A stretch of 64,000 nt of DNA from contig NZ_CP129235.1 in assembly GCF_030413635.1 (NCBI RefSeq), positions 3,472,001 to 3,536,000 on the forward strand, written 5' to 3'. The position numbers and the translations under genes are program-made. The notes beneath the pieces were generated by a model. That model was not told the DNA's origin and did no database searches. It saw only the letters and a list, made by a program, of their open reading frames with translations. Shown here in pieces: positions 1 through 8,947 of the stretch (the stretch's first letter is position 1; every line of letters begins with the position of its first letter). The stretch is from Planococcus shenhongbingii (GTDB lineage Bacteria; Bacillota; Bacilli; Bacillales_A; Planococcaceae).

Positions 1-95
1 AGCGGCTGGGCTTTGCTATTTCCGAACCCTGGACCATTATTGGCGAGCCATTCCACCATATGGTTAAGAAAGTAAGCGCCACTGCTTTGATATAA
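1..95 (+). CDS. C-terminal end of an unidentified gene (partial)
   Basis: An open frame enters from the left edge in frame 3 and ends at TAA 93-95, giving about 30 residues with a tail around GEPFHHMVKKV. It ends just before a bidirectional terminator, as expected for a gene converging on mtnU. Too little is present to name the family, and the other two frames also stop within the first 75 bases, so the frame choice is tentative. Confidence 0.35.
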   Translation, partial: RLGFAISEPWTIIGEPFHHMVKKVSATALI

Positions 96-96
96 T

Positions 97-141
97 AAAA
101 CAACTGCCGCCTCCGTTTTTTCCCGGGGCGGCAGTTGTTTT
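97..141. terminator. Bidirectional terminator between partial gene and mtnU
   Basis: AACAACTGCCGCC pairs with GGCGGCAGTTGTT and is flanked by A and T runs on both sides, so it can end transcription of both converging genes. Confidence 0.85.
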
Positions 142-942
142 TTATTGTTTCTTTGATGGCTGAAAGCTGCTGTATAGCGCTTCACGGCGATCTGTAAATA
201 CCGGAATGCGCTTGCGCACTTCTTCCACTTCATCCAGATCAATGTCCGCGTAGCCGATGCCTTCTTGCATTGCCATATCCAAACGGAGTTCTCCCCATGG
301 GGCAATAACCATTGAACTTCCGCCAAAAGCATTTTTCGGATCGCTGCCGACACGATTGACGGCGACAATAAAGCACTGGTTTTCAATTGCCCGGGCTTGC
401 AATAAGATTTTCCAGTGATCAATACGGGCTTCTGGCCATTCAGCAGGAACGAAAATGACCTTAGCTCCGTTTAATGCCTGGGCACGGATCCACTCAGGGA
501 AACGGATGTCATAACAAATCACCCCGCCGCAAGTCACGCCTTCCAATTCAAAAGTGCCAAGCCCATTGCCTTCTTCCAAATGAATATGTTCATCCATCAG
601 CCCGAAACGGTGGGCTTTATCGTATTCAGATACCAGTTCTCCGTCTTTATTCACCACAAACATCGTATTATAAAAACCGCTGTCTTTTATGATTGAAACA
701 GACCCACCGACAATATTAACCTGATTGGCTTTCGCAAATTCCTTCAGAAAGTTGACTGTGCGGTTCGAGCCGTCCGCCAGTGTTTCCAATTTTGTCAAAG
801 CATAGCCAGTATTCCACATTTCTGGCAGTACGATTGTATCTGCCCCTTTTCTGGAAGCTTCTGCCAAGTACGCTGAAACTTGGTTAAAGTTGGCTTCCGG
901 TTCCCCAAATACAATATCCATCTGAACACAAGCAATTCTCAT
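142..942 (-). CDS. mtnU: Carbon-nitrogen hydrolase, MtnU/YkrU-like
   Basis: 266-residue single-domain nitrilase-superfamily amidase. The Glu-Lys-Cys triad is visible: Glu41 in LPEMWNTG, Lys109 in YDKAHRF and Cys143 in GVICYDIRFPE. The family hydrolyses the omega-amide of 2-oxo acids; next to the aminotransferase MtnE it probably removes the amide from the transamination by-product (2-oxoglutaramate-type) in methionine salvage. The protein is cytosolic, with no signal peptide. The ATG start at 942 follows GGAGGAG at good spacing. It is divergent from mtnE, with about 87 bp between starts. The B. subtilis ykrU-ykrV pair has the same partners. The family is certain; the exact substrate is inferred from the neighbour. 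Confidence 0.88.
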   Translation of the reverse strand: MRIACVQMDIVFGEPEANFNQVSAYLAEASRKGADTIVLPEMWNTGYALTKLETLADGSNRTVNFLKEFAKANQVNIVGGSVSIIKDSGFYNTMFVVNKDGELVSEYDKAHRFGLMDEHIHLEEGNGLGTFELEGVTCGGVICYDIRFPEWIRAQALNGAKVIFVPAEWPEARIDHWKILLQARAIENQCFIVAVNRVGSDPKNAFGGSSMVIAPWGELRLDMAMQEGIGYADIDLDEVEEVRKRIPVFTDRREALYSSFQPSKKQ

Positions 943-1029
943 ATTTTTCTCCTCCAGTAGACAATCCTACTTAAACTCTATAAGATTTGGAGTAGAAGTG
1001 CAATTATTTAGAAAATGAGGGACGCAATC

Positions 1030-2193
1030 ATGGAATTTTCAAATCGATTACAACAATTGCCGCCACAGTTCTTCTCGAAGCTTGCGGCGAAAACAAGCGA
1101 TGCATTGGCAGAAGGCCGTGACATTATCAATCTCGGACAAGGAAATCCTGATCAGCCAACGCCGTTACATATCATCAAAGCAATGCAGGAAGCAGTAGCG
1201 GACCCGAAAAATCATAAGTACTCGCCTTTTCGCGGCATTTCGGAAATGCGCCAAGCAGCTGCTGAATTCTATAAACGCGAATATGATGTTGATATCGACC
1301 CAAATACGGAAGTTGCAGTGCTTGCCGGCACAAAAATCGGCTTAGTTGAGCTGCCGCTCGCTTTTCTAAACCCCGGCGATTTGATGCTTCTTCCTGATCC
1401 CGGATATCCTGATTATTTATCCGGTGCTCCTTTAGCGGAAGCCCAGTTTGAAACGTTCCCTCTTAAAGCGGAAAATGGTTTTTTGCCAGACTTTGCAGAA
1501 ATGCCCGAATCGGCCAAAGAACAGGCGAAACTCATCTATTTAAACTACCCGAACAACCCGACAGGCGCTGTCGCCAATCCAAGCTTTTTCGATGATACGG
1601 TAGCTTTCGCGAAAGAAAACAATATTGCAGTCATTCATGACTTTGCTTACGGAGCTGTTGGATTTGACGGGATAAAACCGCCAAGTTTTCTGCAGTCCGA
1701 AGGCGCGAAAGAAGTAGGTGTCGAAATGTACACCTTGTCGAAGACATACAATATGGCCGGATGGCGCATCGGTTTTGCAGTAGGCAATCCGAAAATTATC
1801 GAAGCGCTGAACCTGATACAGGATCATCTTTTTGCCGGTCTTTCTCCAGCCCTCCAGCTGGCAGCGGCAGAAGCACTGACAGGCGATCAGCAATGCGTCA
1901 CCAGCCTGGTCGATACTTACGAAAAACGCCGGACTGTCCTTAAGAGAGAGTGTGAGCGCATAGGCTGGAAGATTGATGCCCCGAAAGGCTCTTTCTTTGC
2001 TTGGCTGCCTGTTCCTAAAGGCTTTACCAGTATCGAGTTTGCGGATTATCTATTGGAACACGCCAATATTTCAACAGCTGCTGGCAGCGGCTTTGGAGAA
2101 AGCGGCGAAGGTTATATCCGTGTCGGCCTATTGGTGGATGAAGCACGCATTGCAGAAGCTATTGCACGGATCGAGAAATTGAATTTGTTTTGA
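1030..2193 (+). CDS. mtnE: PLP-dependent aminotransferase, MtnE-like (methionine salvage)
   Basis: Class I/II aminotransferase of 387 residues that would transaminate 2-oxo-4-methylthiobutyrate to methionine, the last step of methionine salvage. It shows the N-terminal NLGQGNPDQPTP segment typical of MtnE/YkrV, the NYPNNPTG motif, and PLP-binding Lys238 in the SKTYNMAGWR motif. ATG 1030 is preferred over the in-frame ATG 1015 because AGGGA at 1018-1022 sits 7 bases before it and MEFSNRLQQLP is the family N-terminus. It is divergent from mtnU. Other salvage genes (mtnK, mtnA, mtnW) are not in the window, so the role rests on protein similarity and on the mtnU neighbour. Confidence 0.88.
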   Translation: MEFSNRLQQLPPQFFSKLAAKTSDALAEGRDIINLGQGNPDQPTPLHIIKAMQEAVADPKNHKYSPFRGISEMRQAAAEFYKREYDVDIDPNTEVAVLAGTKIGLVELPLAFLNPGDLMLLPDPGYPDYLSGAPLAEAQFETFPLKAENGFLPDFAEMPESAKEQAKLIYLNYPNNPTGAVANPSFFDDTVAFAKENNIAVIHDFAYGAVGFDGIKPPSFLQSEGAKEVGVEMYTLSKTYNMAGWRIGFAVGNPKIIEALNLIQDHLFAGLSPALQLAAAEALTGDQQCVTSLVDTYEKRRTVLKRECERIGWKIDAPKGSFFAWLPVPKGFTSIEFADYLLEHANISTAAGSGFGESGEGYIRVGLLVDEARIAEAIARIEKLNLF

Positions 2194-2372
2194 TGCCGGC
2201 TCTGTTCAACAGTATTAGAAAAAAGTATATTTATCATGCTAACGGAATAAACATCCCTCTTTTATTGGCGCAATGCCGGATCCTGGAGCAGGCTGGAATC
2301 CCAAGCGTCCTCGAGGAGCAATTGCTGCAGTTGAAGCCGTGTTTTGACATCATCGCCTTAATTCAAAAGTGA
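2190..2372 (+). CDS. Possible small ORF overlapping the end of mtnE
   Basis: A 60-codon frame begins inside the mtnE stop region and ends just before the GC-rich repeat. Its second half (residues 25-60) has ordinary codon use and a plausible amphipathic helix, but no recognisable domain and no clear ribosome binding site; coupling to the mtnE stop would be needed. It may be a real small protein, the remnant of a gene cut by the repeat, or chance. Confidence 0.25.
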   Translation: MMPALFNSIRKKYIYHANGINIPLLLAQCRILEQAGIPSVLEEQLLQLKPCFDIIALIQK

Positions 2373-2375
2373 AGC

Positions 2376-2612
2376 CCAACCGGGCCGGCCACGAAGACTC
2401 CTGTGGGAGCAGCGAAGCGACTCGAGCTGAAGACCCCGCAGGAAGCGAATTGTGCTTGCACGATTCGTTTGCGACGAAGCTAGCGCAGCGGCGGTTTTTT
2501 CTGCACCGAAGCTAGCGCAGCGATGCAGGTGCAATGCAGGAGCACCGGGTTTTCTAAGTGACGAGGAGGCTGAAGCCGAGCCCACGGAAAGCGAAGTGGC
2601 CGGCCCGGTTGG
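2376..2612. repeat. GC-rich dispersed repeat with 17-bp terminal inverted repeats
   Basis: A non-coding element bounded by CCAACCGGGCCGGCCAC (2376-2392) and its exact complement (2596-2612). It contains AGACCCCGCAGGAAGCG and ACGAGGAGGCTGAAGCCGAG blocks that recur, diverged, at 51281-51413 (opposite strand) and 51496-51600. Such elements are scattered in Bacillaceae/Planococcaceae genomes. It is much richer in GC than its surroundings and could fold into a long hairpin when transcribed. Confidence 0.75.
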
Positions 2613-2657
2613 TTTTATTCAACCATATTCATCAGCCTTTGACTTTGTCTACAGTCT

Positions 2658-2692
2658 AAAAAAGCTCAGCCTATAATCGGCCGAGCTTTTTT
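2658..2692 (+). terminator. Hairpin after mtnE/GC-rich repeat
   Basis: AAAGCTC-GCC pairs with GGC-GAGCTTT (one mismatch) followed by a T run. It is the first terminator downstream of mtnE. Confidence 0.65.
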
Positions 2693-2768
2693 ATTTCAGT
2701 CAACTATTTACGCCTTTTAAATGCCGCCGTTTGCAGTTGAAAAGATGAAAGATTCCTCTTTCCTCCAT

Positions 2769-2808
2769 AAAAAACGCCCAACAAATCACATTCATTTGTC
2801 GGGCGTTT
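2769..2808 (-). terminator. Terminator of the metallophosphatase gene
   Basis: AACGCCCaACAAAT pairs with ATTTGTcGGGCGTT (a single wobble). On the minus strand it is followed by a T run and lies about 60 bp after the stop at 2868. Confidence 0.8.
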
Positions 2809-2867
2809 CAGCTCGCTTCTGTTATCCAGCTTCTTCAAGCAAGGTACCAGTGACCGTAAGGGTTCGA

Positions 2868-5240
2868 TTATTCGTTTTTAGATTTTATTGCCGTTATTAA
2901 TTCCATATCCCAATACAGATCAGAACTTTGGGCATCGTCTTGGTGCACTTCTGCTGCCAGGACATTTCGTCCCTCCACCAGATGATCCAATTGGTTTTCA
3001 TCCAACCGAATTCTTTCCACTTTGCCTTCTTCAGACAGATTTTTATCAGCTACATCATATAAATAATCGTCAAAGGAGATATCGCCTTCAGGCAAATTGA
3101 AGCGCCCGATTTCCTGTCCGTTCAAGTAAAGGATTACACTGTCATCCACAGTAAAATCGATAAAGCCTAAATCCCCAATCGAATCTAAATCTTCCACTTC
3201 AAACTCGGTTCGGAAATAAGAGGTAGCGAATTTATCGGATTCTTTGGATCCATAGCCTATTTCCGTTTCAATTTTTCCAAATCGTTCATGTTCTTCATCT
3301 TCCGGATAACCTAAAGGAGCGTTTCCAGTGTCCCAGTCGCTGTCATCAAATTCTGGTTCTTTCCATTCCGTTCCTTGGTCAGAACCGTCATCGAGATAAG
3401 ACCATTCACTGTTTTTTTCAATGAACTGCTGTTCTTCCTGATCAACGATGGAAAGAGTGGTTTCTTCCGTTTTGAACGTCTCTCCTTCAATTGCCACTTC
3501 TGCCCAAACCTTGACTTCTCCTAGTTCTGCATTTTCAGCCAGAGAAACCTTGCCATCAGCTGCGAAAGAGACTTGCCCTTCCCGGTCTGCTTTGTATTCG
3601 ATTTGTTCCGGAAGGATATCATACTGCGCCCCTTCCACATTTGTCCCTTTCACTTTCAGCACTACTTCCGGGTAAAGGGAAATGGGTTTAACAGGCAATA
3701 CATTACCGGTAACTTCCAGCTCTACTTTCTCCAGCGCTGGAACCACTACGGGAATTGCAGGGTCCTTTATGATTTTATAGGAATCCACTGCCTCCATCGT
3801 ATCGGCGCGGTAAGTAGTGAACTCCAGGCTCGTTGCAGTAACCGCCACGTTCGTAAATGTGGTTGTTTCCAGCTGGTTCCTTACCGCTGCATACGGCTCA
3901 GGGTCGGGTTCGATTGCGTAATATTTACTGCCGCTCGATGAATTGGCTGTAAAATAAACCGTTCCTTCCGGATTCACGACACTGCCATTTTGAACCATGT
4001 GATTTTTCAGTGGCTGCAGCGCCTTCATCTGATAGGTGCGGACATAGCTATGGTCATGTCCCATCAATACAGCATCAATATCCAGCTCATCTATTGCCGG
4101 CACCAAACTTTCCCGCAATTTGATAACCTTTTCTGCATCAGAATGAGCGGCTGCACTGTAAATGGAATGATGGAATACGACAAACTTCCATTTGAAGTCC
4201 CGGTCAGCAGTTGCTTCGATTGTTTCATTCATAAACTGAATATGTTCTTCTGCTTTGTCATTGTTCGAATTTAAATTCATAATCAATGTGTCACCGTAAG
4301 TGAAATAATAATCTCCACCGGAGTTGTCATAATTCCCTAATTCAGGGTTCTGGTTTGGCACATTAAAATGGTATTCGTAATATTTATTGTAGTCATGGTT
4401 CCCAATGGTGGTGGCAGTCGGGTATTGCCGCAGGGCTTCAGGAGCAAAATAAGCAACAAATTCTTTTTCTGAGCTTCTGTAATCCACTTGGTCCCCCGCT
4501 GATTGAATAAAACTGGCATCCGGGAATTTTTCAATTGCTTTGTTCAATGTATTCTCCCAGCCTTGTCTGTCTTCCGCCACATCACCGGAAGCACCGATTT
4601 GCGGGTCACCCATTAACAGGAAATTATATGCATCTGCATTGCGTGTTTTGAAACTGTACATTTCCGACCATTTCCCTTTGCCGTCACCCAGCCTGTAAAC
4701 GTACTCGGAGGCCTGTTCAATGCCGGTGATTGTCGCTTCATGAGCAGCAAAACCAAATGATGCCTTGTCCAATGCAGCGGCTGCAACTTCAGCCTTTTCC
4801 GGAAATTCTGCAGGCACTCCTTCTGTAATTTTGGCGTATTGAATGACACCGGGAAAGTTGGTCTTTGGGGAGTACCAGGAAAAATTAAAGCTGGTTTCAT
4901 CCGCTCCAGGCGCAAATGCTATTGCTATTGCAGGATAAACGTCTGGATTGTTGTAATGGGCCAGAAATTCTTTGTCCCAGATTTTCAATGAACTATACAT
5001 TTTATCCTGATAAGTGCGCTTTTGTTCATCCACCAGTTTTCCGGCAAGGCCATACGTATTCATTACCGTGTCCTTCCGTAAATCTTGGCCGCTTACAGTG
5101 CTGATTGCTTTCGCTTCAGCCGCTCCATTTGCTGCTGCCGTACCGGTATTTGCACTCAAAGGAGAAAATGCTATAAAAAGCCCAATGGCCGCTAGAGATA
5201 AGTTCTTCCACGTTTTCGAGTTTCCCATTGAATGAGCCAT
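2868..5240 (-). CDS. Secreted purple-acid-phosphatase-like metallophosphoesterase
   Basis: 790 residues. The N-terminus is a signal peptide (MAHSMGNSKTWKN, then a hydrophobic stretch, cleavage near the Ala-rich segment). An N-terminal Fn3-like domain (about 85-195) is followed by a calcineurin-like phosphoesterase domain (about 200-450) with the metal-binding blocks GDPQIG, SAGDQVD, GNHDY, FHHSIYS and GHDHSYVRT, all complete. After it come an Ig-like region (about 500-610) and a beta-rich C-terminal domain (about 620-790) of carbohydrate-binding appearance. It likely releases phosphate outside the cell. Upstream ATGs exist; ATG 5240 sits 8 bases after GGGAG (5249-5253), which overlaps the longer reading's start. 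No sortase motif or S-layer repeat is seen, so it is probably soluble or wall-associated. Confidence 0.85.
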   Translation of the reverse strand: MAHSMGNSKTWKNLSLAAIGLFIAFSPLSANTGTAAANGAAEAKAISTVSGQDLRKDTVMNTYGLAGKLVDEQKRTYQDKMYSSLKIWDKEFLAHYNNPDVYPAIAIAFAPGADETSFNFSWYSPKTNFPGVIQYAKITEGVPAEFPEKAEVAAAALDKASFGFAAHEATITGIEQASEYVYRLGDGKGKWSEMYSFKTRNADAYNFLLMGDPQIGASGDVAEDRQGWENTLNKAIEKFPDASFIQSAGDQVDYRSSEKEFVAYFAPEALRQYPTATTIGNHDYNKYYEYHFNVPNQNPELGNYDNSGGDYYFTYGDTLIMNLNSNNDKAEEHIQFMNETIEATADRDFKWKFVVFHHSIYSAAAHSDAEKVIKLRESLVPAIDELDIDAVLMGHDHSYVRTYQMKALQPLKNHMVQNGSVVNPEGTVYFTANSSSGSKYYAIEPDPEPYAAVRNQLETTTFTNVAVTATSLEFTTYRADTMEAVDSYKIIKDPAIPVVVPALEKVELEVTGNVLPVKPISLYPEVVLKVKGTNVEGAQYDILPEQIEYKADREGQVSFAADGKVSLAENAELGEVKVWAEVAIEGETFKTEETTLSIVDQEEQQFIEKNSEWSYLDDGSDQGTEWKEPEFDDSDWDTGNAPLGYPEDEEHERFGKIETEIGYGSKESDKFATSYFRTEFEVEDLDSIGDLGFIDFTVDDSVILYLNGQEIGRFNLPEGDISFDDYLYDVADKNLSEEGKVERIRLDENQLDHLVEGRNVLAAEVHQDDAQSSDLYWDMELITAIKSKNE

Positions 5241-5695
5241 CATTATCACTCCCATACCTAATTCCTATTGTTTTGAAGCTTAAGATGCACCATACATCTT
5301 TTTCCCATGCAAGCTGTATAGAATTTCAGCTTCCTAAATCTTAAAAAGATTTCTGATTTTTCTTATTATACAGGAAAAACAGCAAAAAGAAAGCTGTAAA
5401 TAGGTTCCATGTACTACAATTTTTTTGACAAAACATGACAAAAGGGATGCTCTCAATCTATAGAGACAGAAATATTCAGCAGCATAAAAATAAGAAGCCC
5501 GGAATTATTCCGGGCTTCTTATTTTTATACTGCCTTGTTTCCTGCTTAGCTGTCCGCTTTACCTGCAAACGATTCCAGCCGAAGTATTTTTAATCCGTTT
5601 CTCACTGGAATTTCAAGCTCAATATATTTTGTTCCTATCAAGAATCGCTGCCTAAACTTTTAATTTCCAATCCGGTTCCAAATAGGCCGCTTCCC
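5241..5695. other. Intergenic region between metallophosphatase and signal peptidase
   Basis: About 455 bp. The left half is AT-rich and should hold the metallophosphatase promoter; no clear Pho box was found. A strong terminator lies at 5486-5526. On the minus strand 5546-5641 a 31-codon TTG-started frame (IGTKYIELEIPVRNG...) has coding-like composition but no convincing ribosome binding site. No RNA gene was recognised. Confidence 0.5.
5486..5526. terminator. Bidirectional terminator after signal peptidase gene
   Basis: GAAGCCCGGAA pairs exactly with TTCCGGGCTTC, with AAAATAA and TTATTTTT flanks on either side. It would stop transcription from the signal peptidase gene. Confidence 0.88.
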
Positions 5696-6229
5696 TTATT
5701 TGACGATGCCGATGTTCTCTACCGGCGACAAGCGGAACTTCACTTCCCCAATGACCGCTTCTTCTAAAATAAAACCAATCATCCGGGAATCGACGCTGTT
5801 TAACCGATTGTCCCCTAAAACAAAATAACAGTCCCCAGGCACTATAAATTCTCCAAAATCGGCTGTCAGTTCCGGATAGCCATTTTCTTTTGCCCATTTC
5901 CGGTTTTCTTCGAGGTAAGGTTCGGCAACCCGCTTTCCATTCAAGTACAATTGATCATCTTTCATCTCCACCCGGTCTCCCGGAATGCCAATCACGCGTT
6001 TGATGTAATTTTTCTGATCGGGTGCTACAAAAACAATCATATCGAAATTGTCAATCCGGCTGATTTTACTCAAGACTACTTTATCGTCTTCTTCAAAAGT
6101 CGGCATCATGGATTGCCCATGCACCGAAACCGGTTCAAACAAAAATTGGCGGGATACCAGAACAATGGCGGCAGTAAGAATAATAATTTTCATCCAATTA
6201 ATAAGGCCATTCAATGCTTCTTCATCCAC
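5696..6229 (-). CDS. lepB: Signal peptidase I (type I, SipS-like)
   Basis: 177-residue membrane-anchored serine protease that cleaves signal peptides of exported proteins outside the membrane. One N-terminal transmembrane helix (about 13-30) is followed by the catalytic Ser40 in HGQSMMP, Lys77 in YIKRVIGIPGD and the GDNR-NS-DSR box near residue 143. The start is a choice: ATG 6235 lies directly on the ribosome binding site AGAGGGGG, whereas GTG 6229 is 6 bases after it, so GTG 6229 is preferred. The small size matches Bacillus SipS/SipT rather than enterobacterial LepB. It is monocistronic and divergent from the acetamidase gene; no dedicated substrate is evident nearby. Confidence 0.9.
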   Translation of the reverse strand: MDEEALNGLINWMKIIILTAAIVLVSRQFLFEPVSVHGQSMMPTFEEDDKVVLSKISRIDNFDMIVFVAPDQKNYIKRVIGIPGDRVEMKDDQLYLNGKRVAEPYLEENRKWAKENGYPELTADFGEFIVPGDCYFVLGDNRLNSVDSRMIGFILEEAVIGEVKFRLSPVENIGIVK

Positions 6230-6361
6230 AGGCATCCCCCTCTTGCTATTTTTTCTCCATTCAATCTTACTACAGTGCCCGCCTGCTTGCACTTTGACTT
6301 TTGCTATTCCTTTATGGTCTTGCTACAATTATGTAAATATTCCGAAAAGGAGATGGAACTT

Positions 6362-7264
6362 TTGAAAACTTTGCCCGCTAAAGAGGTCATCTACAGTTTC
6401 TCCACCTTAAATCCGCCTGTGCTGCATATCCGTCCAGGGGATACTGTGGCAATTGAAACCTATGATTGCTTTAAAAACCAGATCCAGTCCGCCGATCAGG
6501 AAGTCGCTGCAATCGATTGGAATGAAATCAATCCTGCAACCGGACCGATTTTTATTGAAGGAGCGGAATATGGGGACCTTTTGAAAGTGACGATTGATGA
6601 ATTGGAAATCGGCACTCAAGGAGTTATGGTAACTGGACCGGAACTTGGTGTGATGGGTCACCGGCTCGAGCAAATGGAATCGAAGATTATTCCGATCAAA
6701 GACGGCAAAGCGATATTCAATGAACGCCTCCATCTGCCTTTGAATCCCATGATTGGCGTAATCGGAGTAGCCCCTGAAGGAAAACCTGTATCATGTGGTA
6801 CCCCCGGGCCGCATGGAGGCAATATGGATACAAAACTCATTACGAAAGGCGCGACGCTGTACTTTCCTGTCTTTACAGAAGGCGCTCTTTTTGCCTTAGG
6901 CGATTTTCATGCGGCGATGGGAGACGGAGAAGTCAGCGTTTCCGGAATTGAAGTTCCTGGGCGTGCCACCGTAACCTTTGATGTCATCAAAGGAAAGCAT
7001 TCCAAATTCCCGATTCTTCAAAACAGTGATGGATTCGCCATGCTTGTTTCGGCAATGACTCTTGATGAAGCGGTGAAGACGGCTGTCGAAGAAACAATTG
7101 ACTTGCTGCTTCCTTATACCGACATGAGTGTCAGTGAAATTACCATGCTGATGAGCGTAGCTGGTGAAACTCAAATCAGCCAAGTGGTGGATCCGCTTGT
7201 CACTGTCCGCTTTTTCGTGCCCCAGCATGTGCTGGATTCTTTGGACATTCAATTATTCAGTTGA
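6362..7264 (+). CDS. Acetamidase/formamidase family amidohydrolase
   Basis: 300-residue FmdA/AmdA-type amidase, predicted to hydrolyse short amides to the acid and ammonia in the cytosol. Family blocks include HIRPGDTVAIET near the N-terminus, GPIFIEGAEYGD, GVIGVAPEGK, CGTPGPHGGNMD and GDFHAAMGDGEVSVSG. The open frame continues upstream across the opposite-strand signal peptidase gene, but that part is antisense shadow. AAGGAG at 6347-6352 directly abuts ATG 6353 and stands 9 bases before TTG 6362, so the TTG start is favoured. The stop overlaps the ribosome binding site of the next gene, giving a tight two-gene operon with the acetyltransferase. Substrate unknown. Confidence 0.85.
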   Translation: MKTLPAKEVIYSFSTLNPPVLHIRPGDTVAIETYDCFKNQIQSADQEVAAIDWNEINPATGPIFIEGAEYGDLLKVTIDELEIGTQGVMVTGPELGVMGHRLEQMESKIIPIKDGKAIFNERLHLPLNPMIGVIGVAPEGKPVSCGTPGPHGGNMDTKLITKGATLYFPVFTEGALFALGDFHAAMGDGEVSVSGIEVPGRATVTFDVIKGKHSKFPILQNSDGFAMLVSAMTLDEAVKTAVEETIDLLLPYTDMSVSEITMLMSVAGETQISQVVDPLVTVRFFVPQHVLDSLDIQLFS

Positions 7265-7275
7265 AGGAGGCCATT

Positions 7276-7800
7276 ATGTTTAAAGGAGAAAAAGTTTGTT
7301 TAACGGCAATGCGTGCTGAAGATTTACCCGACTATCGAAAATGGAACGGCGAAGCGGGATTCGGCCGAAATTACAATTCCAGCCCGATCCGTGAAATTTC
7401 CGAGAAGCAGGCAAACGACTGGTTCCAGGAAAATACGGAGCGGGATTTTCGCTTTGCCATCCGTCCGGTCGGGCTCGATACCTTCATGGGCGTCTGCGCC
7501 ATTGAAGATATTGAGTGGCCACATAGGGTCGGCTGGTTGTCCATTGCGCTTGGCCCTGATTTCCAAGGCCATGGATACGGCACAGAAGCCATGGCTATAC
7601 TGATGAATTACGCCTGGAATGAATTGAACTTGCATCGGCTGCAGCTCACTGTTTTTGATTATAATCAGCCTGCAATCGCCATGTATGAGCGATTGGGTTT
7701 TCAAAAAGAAGGGGTTTATCGGGAATTTTTACAGCGTGACGGAAAGCGGCATGACATGTTTTTATACGGCAAATTGACGTCAGAATCGTCCGACTTTTGA
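7276..7800 (+). CDS. GNAT N-acetyltransferase (RimJ/RimL type)
   Basis: 174 residues covering one GNAT fold. The acetyl-CoA loop motif is GPDFQGHGYGTEAM, followed by the conserved LNLHRLQLTVFDYNQPAIAMYERLGFQKEG segment shared with RimJ, SpeG-like and YjcK-type enzymes. It probably acetylates an amino group of a small molecule or protein N-terminus; the substrate cannot be read from sequence. ATG 7276 follows GAAGGAGG by 6 bases; the frame extends to 7261 but without a ribosome binding site. It is translated from the same message as the acetamidase gene, whose stop lies inside its Shine-Dalgarno region. Confidence 0.82.
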   Translation: MFKGEKVCLTAMRAEDLPDYRKWNGEAGFGRNYNSSPIREISEKQANDWFQENTERDFRFAIRPVGLDTFMGVCAIEDIEWPHRVGWLSIALGPDFQGHGYGTEAMAILMNYAWNELNLHRLQLTVFDYNQPAIAMYERLGFQKEGVYREFLQRDGKRHDMFLYGKLTSESSDF

Positions 7801-7849
7801 GCGAAACGCCATTCTGTGTTACACTCAAGAAAAAATGTAGGTGATAAGA

Positions 7850-8869
7850 ATGGTAGGAAGAAATGATCCGTGCCCATGCGGCAGCGGCAAGAAATACAAA
7901 AAGTGTCACGGAAAACAACAATCCGTTTCCATTAATGACTTAGTGAATGACGAACTTTTCAAAGTTCGCCAGCAATTCTTTTCAGAAAACCCGAACCAGG
8001 AACAACTGCCGGATTTCCGTCAGCTTCAACAGGAATGGCAGCCTCAGTTAATGGAATCGATGGCAGAAAATGATGCGCAAGCATTTGTCATTGAAAACTT
8101 TTTGTTTATGAAAAAACCGGAATTGTGGCAGAATTTCTTAGTGAAGCATATTGAGCTTGCTCAACGCCCAACTACTAAAGAAGTTCTTGAAAATTGGAAG
8201 AACGTCCGGGTTTTCCTGGGACAATTCATCAAAGGCAATGAGGCATCCGCTCAGTTTAAAGATGCTTTCACCGGCGATATTTACGAAATGACTGACCAGC
8301 CTCCGACTGACATGCAGGATGGCCAAGGCTTATTGGCAATTTTGCTTCCCGATTCCCGCATTGGAGAAAAAGGCGCATTGTTCTTGAACGGCTACTTGAC
8401 CGTAGTCGGCGATTTCAATCCATTCTTTGAGCAATTGAAAGCCAAGATGGAAGCTGAAAAAGCTGCAGATGGCAACCAATATGTGCATGAGCATTATCTG
8501 GAAGTCGTTGAACAAATTGTGAAATATTCAACCGGTACCGTAGAAGAAAGCATTGAGCTTTCACCGGAACACGGTTCGGTTATGGCTGAGCTTAGCAAAC
8601 ACATCGAGCAAGCTGATTTTGATGATGAAACTGTAGACAACGTGACCAGCATCATGAACAGCTACCTGGTCAGCCAGCAGCCAACTGTCCAAAAACCGGA
8701 AGCACTTGTTGCAGGTTATTGGCGCTTCCTGCAGGACCATGAATTGATCAAAGGGCCAATGCTTGCTCCAAAAGACTTGAGCGAAAAGTTCAATGTTTCA
8801 TCGAGCACTATCTTGAAACGTTCAAAAGAATTCGGTTCTTATTTCGAAGAACTGCTAGCTAAAAATTAA
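7850..8869 (+). CDS. SEC-C motif protein of unknown function
   Basis: 339 residues. The N-terminus is a compact zinc-binding SEC-C motif ([19 protein letters not shown]), the same metal-binding tail found in SecA and YecA proteins, where it contacts ribosomes and SecB. The rest is an acidic, alpha-helical domain with no recognisable catalytic motif; its last 60 residues (around [11 protein letters not shown]) resemble a winged or helix-turn-helix end. ATG 7850 follows TAGGTGATAAG. It has its own terminator. The SEC-C motif suggests a role near the ribosome or export machinery, but that is inference. Confidence 0.75.
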   Translation: MVGRNDPCPCGSGKKYKKCHGKQQSVSINDLVNDELFKVRQQFFSENPNQEQLPDFRQLQQEWQPQLMESMAENDAQAFVIENFLFMKKPELWQNFLVKHIELAQRPTTKEVLENWKNVRVFLGQFIKGNEASAQFKDAFTGDIYEMTDQPPTDMQDGQGLLAILLPDSRIGEKGALFLNGYLTVVGDFNPFFEQLKAKMEAEKAADGNQYVHEHYLEVVEQIVKYSTGTVEESIELSPEHGSVMAELSKHIEQADFDDETVDNVTSIMNSYLVSQQPTVQKPEALVAGYWRFLQDHELIKGPMLAPKDLSEKFNVSSSTILKRSKEFGSYFEELLAKN

Positions 8870-8875
8870 ACCAAG

Positions 8876-8903
8876 AAAAAAGAGCAGCCGCGGCTGCTCT
8901 TTT
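8876..8903. terminator. Terminator after SEC-C gene
   Basis: AAAAAGAGCAGCCG pairs with CGGCTGCTCTTTTT as a perfect hairpin with almost no loop, followed by more T residues; symmetric, so it also serves the opposing small membrane-protein gene. Confidence 0.85.
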
Positions 8904-8947
8904 TCTTTTCATTTCAATAGAGAATGTCTCTACTGCATGACATCCTT

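Noticed and set aside
5951..6361. Long N-terminal extension of the acetamidase frame across the signal peptidase gene
   Set aside because: It is antisense to lepB, lacks a ribosome binding site, and the family N-terminus begins at about 6362.
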